Shown here: positions 54,384-61,595 of the stretch, in pieces
Layout of the letters: each line of letters opens with the position of its first letter
How positions within the stretch are numbered: the first letter of the stretch is position 1
NCBI RefSeq assembly: GCF_947497005.1
Contig: NZ_CANMFF010000022.1
Coordinates: forward strand, 1-64,000
DNA: 64,000 nucleotides
Reading direction: 5' to 3'
Source of the DNA: an uncultured Ruegeria sp.
GTDB lineage: Bacteria > Pseudomonadota > Alphaproteobacteria > Rhodobacterales > Rhodobacteraceae
Translations under genes and position numbers: made by a program
Notes under the pieces: generated by a model
What the model saw: the letters and a program-made list of their open reading frames with translations, nothing else
Databases searched by the model: none
What the model was told of the DNA's origin: nothing

Positions 54384-54458
54384 TGGCTGGGGTGGTAGGA
54401 TTCGAACCTACGATACACAGTACCAAAAACTGCTGCCTTACCACTTGGCTACACCCCA
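54384..54458 (-). tRNA. tRNA-Gln (TTG)
   Basis: Minus strand: TGGGGTG acceptor with typical Gln start, anticodon stem-loop GCAGT-TTTTGGT-ACTGT (anticodon TTG), T arm AGGTTCGAATCCT and CCA. Intact. It closes the accessory region. Confidence 0.95.
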
Positions 54459-54548
54459 ACGGTGAGCGGCTGTCTACGATTGTTGTTGGCGGGGTTCAAG
54501 TGTGTTTCGCCAAAAAAGTCGAACGCCGTACAATTTTTTTCAGGCGCG

Positions 54549-55538
54549 TCATTTAGTATCGATCAATACTGCTCCGGTGCGATTGCCGTCCTGCACCATT
54601 GTATGAGCGATAGCGCATTCCTCTAGGGTGAAGACCTTCTGAACCGGGCAGGTCAAAGCGCCGTCAACCAGGGCCTGATGAAGGGTCTTCACGGCAGCGG
54701 CACGCGAATCCGGCGGGAGAAGGTAAATCAGAATAGTCTCAAGCGTCATGGCTTTGAACATCATAGGGCCAAACGGAAAGACGGGCGTCATGTTTCGGGC
54801 CGACCCATAGGCGTTGATGCGCCCGTTTTCGGCAATGACGGCGGCATTTGTTTCTATGTTCTGCCCAAGCTCGACATCCACGATTCGGCCAATAGTCTGC
54901 CCATCATTTGCATCAAGGATCTGATCGGAAAGATCGTCACTGGCGTAGTCGAGCACAACGTCTGCCCCTGCTGCTGTGACCCGGTCAAAGTTGCGGGGGC
55001 TGGCTGTCGTGACAACCCGCGCGCCGGCCCATTTGGCAAGTTGAACGGCCAGAAAGCCAACAGTGCCTGCGCCACCGTGGATTAGAATCGTTTGCCCATT
55101 GGGGGTGCCACCTGAAAACACGGCATGGCTTGCGGTGAGGCCCGGGATGCCCAGAATCGCGCCTGTTTGCAGCAATACTGTATTCGGCAGTGTGATTGCC
55201 TGAGCATCGGGCAGAGTAATATGGCTGGCGGCGGTTCCGAAAGGGCGTTGCCATTGTCCATTCCAGATCCACACGCGCTGGCCAATCCGTGATGCGGGCA
55301 CTCCATCCCCCACAGCCGATATGACGCCAGCTCCGTCGCTATGCGGGATGATCACTGGAAACGGCGGTTCCGTCACGCCCGGCCTTGTTCCAGCGCGGGC
55401 TTTAACGTCGGAAGGGTTTACACCTGAATAGGACAGCTCGACCGTCACCTCGCCCGGTCCGGGTGGGATGGGCTCGAGGTCCTGTATCCGCAAGACATTG
55501 GCCGGGTCTCCGAAGGTGGAATATGTAACTGCTCGCAT
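54549..55538 (-). CDS. NADPH:quinone reductase-like MDR oxidoreductase
   Basis: 329 residues from the ATG at 55538, preceded by ggaggcgatc. Medium-chain dehydrogenase/reductase of the quinone-oxidoreductase class: GVNPSDVKARAG, HGGAGTVGFLAVQLAKWAGARVV (NADPH-binding GxGxxG variant, about 148-170), GADVVLDYAS. No zinc-binding Cys cluster is visible, as expected for this class. It probably reduces quinones or reactive alkenes in the cytosol. Convergent with debris and divergent from nothing obvious; single gene. Confidence 0.92.
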   Translation of the reverse strand: MRAVTYSTFGDPANVLRIQDLEPIPPGPGEVTVELSYSGVNPSDVKARAGTRPGVTEPPFPVIIPHSDGAGVISAVGDGVPASRIGQRVWIWNGQWQRPFGTAASHITLPDAQAITLPNTVLLQTGAILGIPGLTASHAVFSGGTPNGQTILIHGGAGTVGFLAVQLAKWAGARVVTTASPRNFDRVTAAGADVVLDYASDDLSDQILDANDGQTIGRIVDVELGQNIETNAAVIAENGRINAYGSARNMTPVFPFGPMMFKAMTLETILIYLLPPDSRAAAVKTLHQALVDGALTCPVQKVFTLEECAIAHTMVQDGNRTGAVLIDTK

Positions 55539-55629
55539 GATCGCCTCCGTTTTGTCGAGTTTCACAGTATTTCGACGGGAAACTCAAACACCTTGTCGCG
55601 TGCTACTAAAGGAGGGGGCAGCCCTTTTC

Positions 55630-56151
55630 CTATTCGCGAACTTCAGACGGATCGACACCCCAAAGGTTTGATTTCAGTGTCCAGCCACGGTACCCACCGG
55701 CGGTTATCCGACACCAATCCAGCGAGCAGGTTCCGAGGCGAGCCACGACCCCGGTCTCGAAATGTGCATTGACGGGCGAGGTCGGGTCAGGTCGGGCATA
55801 AACGGGCAACATTTCGGATTCGATCAGCACCGTTCGAACACCCGACAACAAGGCATAGTGAACCCAGCCGCCCGCGCCGTCGCGGTCCTGAACCCTTCGC
55901 CAATTGCCATATTCGGCAGTGATCTGCAGCGGCATTCCGCGCCGCTTGAACACCCAGTCGATTCGATGGGTCAAAGATGGGCCCCGCCGTACATTGCCTT
56001 CGGCTGCTTTCATTGACACATAACGGGGCAGAGGCAGGTTGGTAACTGATCCGCGTGTGACCTCGGCATGTGCGGCCCATGCGCCGAACATGACCAGAAA
56101 TACAGATAGTGCCGCCAGACAGCGACGTTTTACCGGTCGAATACCACTCAC
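55630..56151 (-). CDS. Exported SH3-domain protein
   Basis: 173 residues from the GTG at 56151, which places a signal peptide (VKRRCLAALSVFLVMFGAWAAHA) at the N-terminus; the longer frame to 56271 crosses the opposite gene's promoter. Two bacterial SH3-like repeats: RYVSMKAAEGNVRRGPS...GNWRRVQDRDGAGGWVHYALLSG, then LPVYARPDP...CRITAGGYRGWTLKSNLWGV. Such proteins bind peptidoglycan in the periplasm. Divergent from the 2-hydroxyacid dehydrogenase gene, an order conserved in Roseobacters. Confidence 0.88.
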   Translation of the reverse strand: MSGIRPVKRRCLAALSVFLVMFGAWAAHAEVTRGSVTNLPLPRYVSMKAAEGNVRRGPSLTHRIDWVFKRRGMPLQITAEYGNWRRVQDRDGAGGWVHYALLSGVRTVLIESEMLPVYARPDPTSPVNAHFETGVVARLGTCSLDWCRITAGGYRGWTLKSNLWGVDPSEVRE

Positions 56152-56289
56152 TGACTGCCTGCTCTTATGCCTGTTGATCCGGTTTTGAAAAAAGGTCGAC
56201 TCAATGCCAAAGGGGTTCTTGTGCCCCGCCTTATCCTGCGCCACGATGCCATGGCGCGCGTCCGTTTGCAAAGCAGTGGGAGGGCCGAG

Positions 56290-57276
56290 GTGCCAAGAGA
56301 ACGTTTGAGTGTTGTCGTTACGCGACGGTTGCCCGAAGCGGTCGAAACCCGGCTGAGTGAGTTGTTTGATGTGCGCCTGCGCGACACCGACATTCCGATG
56401 ACGCGTGAGGAACTTGTGGCCGCTGTACAGGAAGCCGATGTGCTGGTGCCCACAGTAACCGACACGATTGATGGCGGCCTGTTAGGTCAGGCGGGCGAAA
56501 ACCTGAAGCTGATCGCAAATTACGGGGCAGGCGTCGACAATATCGATGTGTCTACGGCGCGGCAGCGCGGCATTCTGGTGTCGAACACACCGGGTGTTTT
56601 GACTGATGATACCGCCGACATGGCTATGGCCCTGATATTGGCTGTCACCCGCCGCATCCCCGAAGGATTGAGCGTGATGCAGCAGGGCGACTGGGCTGGC
56701 TGGGCACCTACCGCGTTTCTGGGGGGCCGCATCGGAGGTCGTCGTCTGGGTATTCTGGGCATGGGTCGGATCGGACAGGCCGTGGCGAAGCGTGCAAGCG
56801 CGTTCGGAATGCAGGTCCACTATCACAACCGCCGCAGGTTACGCCCCGAGACCGAGCAAGAACTGGAGGCAACCTATTGGGAGAGTCTGGACCAGATGGT
56901 TGCGCGGATGGATGTAATCTCGGTCAACTGCCCGTCGACACCGTCGACTTTCCATCTGATGAACGCGCGTCGTTTGAAACTGATGAAGCCGTCGGCGGTG
57001 ATTGTGAACACCTCGCGCGGGGAGGTGGTGGATGAAAACGCCCTGACCAGAATGATCCGTTCAGGTGATATCGCAGGGGCAGGGCTGGATGTTTATGAAC
57101 AAGGCACGGATGTAAACCCGCGTCTACGGCAGTTGCCTAACGTGGTTCTGTTGCCGCATATGGGATCGGCTACTCTGGAGGGGCGGGTTGAGATGGGCGA
57201 AAAGGTCATCATTAACATCAAAACCTTCGAAGATGGCCACCGCCCGCCAGATCAGGTTGTGCCTGCAATGCTTTAA
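56290..57276 (+). CDS. D-2-hydroxyacid dehydrogenase
   Basis: 328 residues from the GTG at 56290, supported by gggaggg just upstream; longer in-frame starts lack this and add poor sequence. LGILGMGRIGQAVAKRA is the NAD(P)-binding motif, NTSRGEVVDENAL and VVLLPHMGSATLEGR hold the catalytic Arg/Glu/His region. It resembles glyoxylate/hydroxypyruvate reductases of Roseobacters, which reduce glyoxylate to glycolate; exact substrate is inferred. Confidence 0.9.
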   Translation: MPRERLSVVVTRRLPEAVETRLSELFDVRLRDTDIPMTREELVAAVQEADVLVPTVTDTIDGGLLGQAGENLKLIANYGAGVDNIDVSTARQRGILVSNTPGVLTDDTADMAMALILAVTRRIPEGLSVMQQGDWAGWAPTAFLGGRIGGRRLGILGMGRIGQAVAKRASAFGMQVHYHNRRRLRPETEQELEATYWESLDQMVARMDVISVNCPSTPSTFHLMNARRLKLMKPSAVIVNTSRGEVVDENALTRMIRSGDIAGAGLDVYEQGTDVNPRLRQLPNVVLLPHMGSATLEGRVEMGEKVIINIKTFEDGHRPPDQVVPAML

Positions 57277-57296
57277 AGCGTCGGAAAGGAGCATCG

Positions 57297-57686
57297 ATGG
57301 ACGTGTACGAAGGCGGATGCCGCTGCAGAAACTTGCGCATCACGGCTTCGTGTCGTCCTCTCCGGGTTGGGATTTGTCACTGTCTGGATTGTCGCAAACA
57401 TCATGGTGCATTGTTTTACGCGGCGGCCGTTTTCCCGGACGACAAAGTAGTGATCTCCGGCGAAGCGCAAGGCTATGCTGGCCGGTTCTTTTGCCCGACC
57501 TGCGGCTCTCCGGTTTTTGCGCGGAGCGGAACTGAAATCGAAGTGCATCTTGGGTGTCTCGATGCGCCTAACCAATTGACGCCAACATATGAAAGCTGGG
57601 TTTCCCGGCGCGAAGGGTGGTTGCCCGAATTCCCTGGAATGATCCGATATGATCAGGATCGTGTGACGACCGAGGCCAAGCCGTAA
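57297..57686 (+). CDS. GFA family zinc protein
   Basis: 129 residues of the glutathione-dependent formaldehyde-activating (GFA/CENP-V) family: GGCRCRNLRI, CHCLDCRKHHGALF and FFCPTCGSPVFAR supply the two zinc sites. Only some members act on S-hydroxymethylglutathione, so the activity is not certain. It starts 20 bp after the 2-hydroxyacid dehydrogenase stop with a ggaaagg site, and probably shares its transcript. Confidence 0.92.
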   Translation: MDVYEGGCRCRNLRITASCRPLRVGICHCLDCRKHHGALFYAAAVFPDDKVVISGEAQGYAGRFFCPTCGSPVFARSGTEIEVHLGCLDAPNQLTPTYESWVSRREGWLPEFPGMIRYDQDRVTTEAKP

Positions 57687-57797
57687 TCCGGGCAGCGAAA
57701 CACTGCCACAGAATCATGGCAGCACAGCTTTTCGCAGGGGCCCGAGCGAATTCGATACAAGGTTGAAACTAAAAAATATATTGGAGGATTCGATCAA

Positions 57798-59585
57798 ATG
57801 AGACGTGTTTCAGTTTTACTGCTTTCTTCACTTGCTCTTGCGACTCCGGGGGTCGCACAGGAAGCTGCTGATGCCGTTGCGCCCGAAACGGCCACGGAAG
57901 GGCGGGTGCAGGCCCTGACCGATGAGGTCATCGCAGCACTCGAAGCCAAGCTGAACGGTGTTCCGGTCACGTCCGAGAATTGGATGGTGGCCGCCGCCAA
58001 CCCGCTGGCTGTTGAAGCCGGTGCCAAAGTGTTGCGCGAAGGCGGGTCAGCCGCAGATGCGATGGTGGCGGTGCAGGTTGTGTTGGGTCTGGTCGAGCCA
58101 CAATCCTCTGGCTTGGGCGGCGGTGCGTTTTTGGTCTGGTACGATGCTGCGACCGGGCAGATGACAACGCTGGACGGACGCGAAACCGCGCCGTTGGCGG
58201 CCACACCGACCCTGTTTCACAACGAAAACGGTGAACCGCAAAAATTCTTTGATGCGGTTGTGGGTGGGTTGTCGGTAGGTACGCCGGGCACGCCCGCTTT
58301 GCTGGAAGAGGCACACCGCCGCTGGGGCCGTTCGTCATGGCCCGGATTGTTCGCCGATGGCATCCGCTTGGCGGATGAGGGTTTTCTGGTCTCGCCACGC
58401 TTGGCCAGCCTTGTTGAAAACGATGCCGAGCGTCTGTCGCGTTTTCCCGAAACAGCCGCGTATTTTCTGCCGGGCGGAGAGCCTTTGCAACAGGGTCAAC
58501 GCCTGATGAACCCGGCCTATGCAGATACTTTGCGCGTACTGGCCAGTGATGGGGTTGCCGGATTCTACGGTGGCGAGATCGCAGCGGACATCGTGCGCAC
58601 GGTTCGCAACGCTCCGGGCAATCCCGGTGTTCTGTCTGGCACGGATCTGGCGCTGTATCAGGTGATCGAACGGGAACCGGTTTGTGCACAATACCGCGCC
58701 TATGAGGTTTGTGGTATGGGCCCGCCGTCGTCCGGCGCTCTGACCGTGGGGCAGATTCTTGGAATGCTGAACAGCTATGATCTGACAGCAATGGGTCCCG
58801 AAAGTGCAGAAGCCTGGCGGCTGATCGGCGATGCGTCACGCCTCGCCTTCGCAGACAGGGGCCGGTACATGGCCGATAGCGATTTCGTGCCTATGCCGAC
58901 CAACGGGCTGGTCGATCCAGACTATCTGTCGCAACGGGCCGCGTTACTGGAAAGCGAAGGCGCTCTGGCCGAGGTCGCGCCGGGGCAGCCGGAATTCGAC
59001 CACGCGCTGATCTGGGCGGATGATGTGTCGCTGGAACTCCCCTCGACCTCGCATATCTCGATCGTGGACAGCTATGGCAACGTGCTGTCGATGACGACCA
59101 CCATTGAAAACGGCTTTGGTTCGCGCCTGCTGACGAACGGGTTTCTGTTGAACAACGAGCTGACGGATTTCTCGTTCAAGACCCACAGCAATGGCGTACC
59201 GATTGCCAACCGACTGGAACCAGGCAAACGTCCGCGCTCTTCGATGAGCCCGACCATCGTGATGCAGGATGGCACGCCGGTATTGGCCATTGGGTCGCCG
59301 GGTGGCAGCCGCATCATTGGCTATGTCGCCAAATCTATCATCGCCTGGGCCGATTGGGGAATGGATGTGCAGCAAGCACTGTCTCTGCCGCATCTTGTCA
59401 ATCGTTTCGGAACCTATGATGTAGAGGCCGGAACTGCAGCAGAAGGGTTTACAGATGCGCTGGTTCAACTGGGCTTTGAAGCCAACCCCCGCGACCTGAC
59501 ATCGGGCTTGCACGCCATCGAAATTGACGACGGGCTGACCGGTGGTGCCGATCCGCGCCGAGAAGGCATCGCGCTGGGCGAATAG
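57798..59585 (+). CDS. ggt: Gamma-glutamyltranspeptidase
   Basis: 595 residues with a Sec signal peptide (MRRVSVLLLSSLALATPGVA). Cleaves gamma-glutamyl bonds of glutathione in the periplasm after self-cleavage into two subunits. The large-subunit glycine-rich region (GGSAADAMVAVQVVLGLVEP, SGLGGGAFLVWYD) is normal; self-cleavage should occur before Thr in LPSTSHISIVDSYGNV. Late motifs GFGSRLLTNGFLLNNELTDFS and RPRSSMSPTIV are also present. An in-frame extension of about 40 residues follows the signal sequence. Apparently a single gene. Confidence 0.95.
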   Translation: MRRVSVLLLSSLALATPGVAQEAADAVAPETATEGRVQALTDEVIAALEAKLNGVPVTSENWMVAAANPLAVEAGAKVLREGGSAADAMVAVQVVLGLVEPQSSGLGGGAFLVWYDAATGQMTTLDGRETAPLAATPTLFHNENGEPQKFFDAVVGGLSVGTPGTPALLEEAHRRWGRSSWPGLFADGIRLADEGFLVSPRLASLVENDAERLSRFPETAAYFLPGGEPLQQGQRLMNPAYADTLRVLASDGVAGFYGGEIAADIVRTVRNAPGNPGVLSGTDLALYQVIEREPVCAQYRAYEVCGMGPPSSGALTVGQILGMLNSYDLTAMGPESAEAWRLIGDASRLAFADRGRYMADSDFVPMPTNGLVDPDYLSQRAALLESEGALAEVAPGQPEFDHALIWADDVSLELPSTSHISIVDSYGNVLSMTTTIENGFGSRLLTNGFLLNNELTDFSFKTHSNGVPIANRLEPGKRPRSSMSPTIVMQDGTPVLAIGSPGGSRIIGYVAKSIIAWADWGMDVQQALSLPHLVNRFGTYDVEAGTAAEGFTDALVQLGFEANPRDLTSGLHAIEIDDGLTGGADPRREGIALGE

Positions 59586-59678
59586 ACCCTCGGAATTTGT
59601 GGGGATTGCCCGCTTGTCGCGCGCCTTTTAGACATAGGCCTAAAGACGCGCGAGGTGTCGGGGCAGGGGAGGATGACT

Positions 59679-61088
59679 ATGGTACAGGCGACCGCATTGC
59701 CAAGGAACGAGGCTGGTATTGAAACCGTGATAGGGGTTTTAAAGCAGCGCTTTGGTGACAGGCTGCAAACCAGCGCTGCGATCCGCGAACAGCATGGCCA
59801 CACCACGACTTGGATCGAAAACCAAAGCCCGGATGCCGTGGTTTTCCCGCATACAACGCAGGAGGTTTCGGACATTGTCAAAACCTGTGCCGCACACCGG
59901 GTACCGGTGATCCCCTTCGGCACAGGAACATCGCTGGAAGGGCATGTGAACGCGCCAGCAGGTGGCATCTCGGTCGATTTGATGCAGATGGACAAGGTGC
60001 TTGCGGTCCATGCCGAAGATCTGGATTGTGTCGTGCAGCCTGGCGTGACCCGCGAGGCGCTGAACACCCATTTGCGAGATCAGGGCCTGTTCTTTCCGAT
60101 TGATCCCGGGGCCAATGCCTCGCTGGGCGGTATGGCTGCCACCCGTGCCTCGGGGACCAATGCGGTGCGGTATGGGACGATGAAGGACAATGTTCTCAGC
60201 CTTGAGGCAGTCATGCCGGACGGACAGATCATCCGTACCGGACGTCGGGCCAAGAAATCTTCGGCCGGGTATGATCTGGCCCGCCTTTTGATTGGGGCCG
60301 AAGGCACTTTGGGGATCATCACCGAACTGACCCTGAGGTTGCAGGGCATTCCTGAAGCAATCAGTTCCGCCCGGTGTTCCTTTCCTACCGTCGATGCCGC
60401 GTGTCGAGCAGTGATGATGACCATTCAGTATGGCATTCCCGTCGCCCGAATTGAGTTTCTGGATGAAATGTCGGTTCAGGCGGCCAACGCCTATTCCGGG
60501 CTGAGTCTGCCGGAAACGCCTTTATTGCTGTTGGAATTCCATGGCTCGGAGAGCGGTGCCGTGGAACAGGCTGAAACCTTTGGCCAGATCGCTGAAGAGT
60601 TCGGCGGCACAGATTTTGCCGCGACCTCGACCACCGAAGAACGGAATAAGCTCTGGCAGGCGCGGCATGATATGTATTGGGCGTGCCTGCAACTGCGCCC
60701 CGGCGCACGTGGTATATCAACCGATGTCTGTGTGCCTATCTCGCGCCTGGCCGAGTGCGTGACCGAGACTCAGCAAAAGGCAGCCGATCTTGGATTGCTC
60801 GCGCCGATGGTGGGTCATGTCGGGGACGGGAATTTCCATACGCTGCTGCTGATCGACATGGAGAATGCTGATGAGGTCGCCAAAGCCGAAGAGTTTGTCG
60901 GCTGGCTGAATGATATGGCAATATCTATGGAAGGTACCTGTACCGGTGAACACGGAATCGGGCAGGGCAAACAACTTTACTTGATCAAAGAACTGGGCGC
61001 CGCCACGAAATATATGGCTGCAATCAAGGCCGCGCTGGACCCAGAGAATATCATGAACCCCGGCAAGATTTTGTCTGACGTCACCTAG
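59679..61088 (+). CDS. FAD-linked oxidase, GlcD/D-lactate dehydrogenase type
   Basis: 469 residues from the ATG at 59679, 6 bp after aggggagg. PCMH-type FAD domain: VVFPHTTQEVSDIVKTCAAHRVPVIPFGTGTSLEGHV, GANASLGGMAATRASGTNAVRYGTMKDNVL, LIGAEGTLGIITELTLRL. C-terminal FAD-oxidase domain with GHVGDGNFH and GTCTGEHGIGQGK. It should oxidise a 2-hydroxyacid (D-lactate or glycolate) and pass electrons to the quinone pool or cytochrome c. Glycolate would fit the nearby 2-hydroxyacid dehydrogenase, but that is inference; no glcE/glcF genes are adjacent. Confidence 0.92.
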   Translation: MVQATALPRNEAGIETVIGVLKQRFGDRLQTSAAIREQHGHTTTWIENQSPDAVVFPHTTQEVSDIVKTCAAHRVPVIPFGTGTSLEGHVNAPAGGISVDLMQMDKVLAVHAEDLDCVVQPGVTREALNTHLRDQGLFFPIDPGANASLGGMAATRASGTNAVRYGTMKDNVLSLEAVMPDGQIIRTGRRAKKSSAGYDLARLLIGAEGTLGIITELTLRLQGIPEAISSARCSFPTVDAACRAVMMTIQYGIPVARIEFLDEMSVQAANAYSGLSLPETPLLLLEFHGSESGAVEQAETFGQIAEEFGGTDFAATSTTEERNKLWQARHDMYWACLQLRPGARGISTDVCVPISRLAECVTETQQKAADLGLLAPMVGHVGDGNFHTLLLIDMENADEVAKAEEFVGWLNDMAISMEGTCTGEHGIGQGKQLYLIKELGAATKYMAAIKAALDPENIMNPGKILSDVT

Positions 61089-61174
61089 CACTTTTTGCGA
61101 TCTGGTCCGTTTTGTGCCCTCAAAACGTCCATATGTCTTGGTCTTAATGACGCGAAGACAAACAGGTGATCGAC

Positions 61175-61453
61175 ATGAGCGCAAAGTATTTGACAGGGTT
61201 TGCAGCAATCTGCGGGTTGGCAGTTGTAGGGCTGGACTATTCTCAACAAGCCAAAGCATCGGAAAACGGTCTGAGCGTCAAAGGCTATGTTGCTTCGGTG
61301 TCGTCGCGCGTCGGGATTTCTGGCAACTGGTTCGAAGCAGAGGCCCAGCCTTCACAATCACAGGAACCTGCTGCGAAGACGCCCTCAGAAGAGGGTGGCA
61401 AACTGGTCTGCACCACAATCGGGACCAGCAAACGCTGCCGTTCCAGCGGCTGA
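61175..61453 (+). CDS. Small exported hypothetical protein
   Basis: 92 residues from the ATG at 61175 (MSAKYLTGFAAICGLAVVGLDYSQQAKA), with a signal-like N-terminus. The rest is Ser/Gln/Glu-rich and ends in a basic CTTIGTSKRCRSSG with two Cys. No known domain. Alone between two larger genes. Confidence 0.5.
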   Translation: MSAKYLTGFAAICGLAVVGLDYSQQAKASENGLSVKGYVASVSSRVGISGNWFEAEAQPSQSQEPAAKTPSEEGGKLVCTTIGTSKRCRSSG

Positions 61454-61595
61454 GGGCAAAGGCCTGAGGAGCGATTTACGACCGGCTTTCGATGTTCGGG
61501 TCGTTTTTTTCATATCACTGGTCGGATGAATGTCGCGCGATCCCCCTTAAGTGCGCCATATGGTGTCAACTGATTTCAAGGGGAGACGCCCGGTT

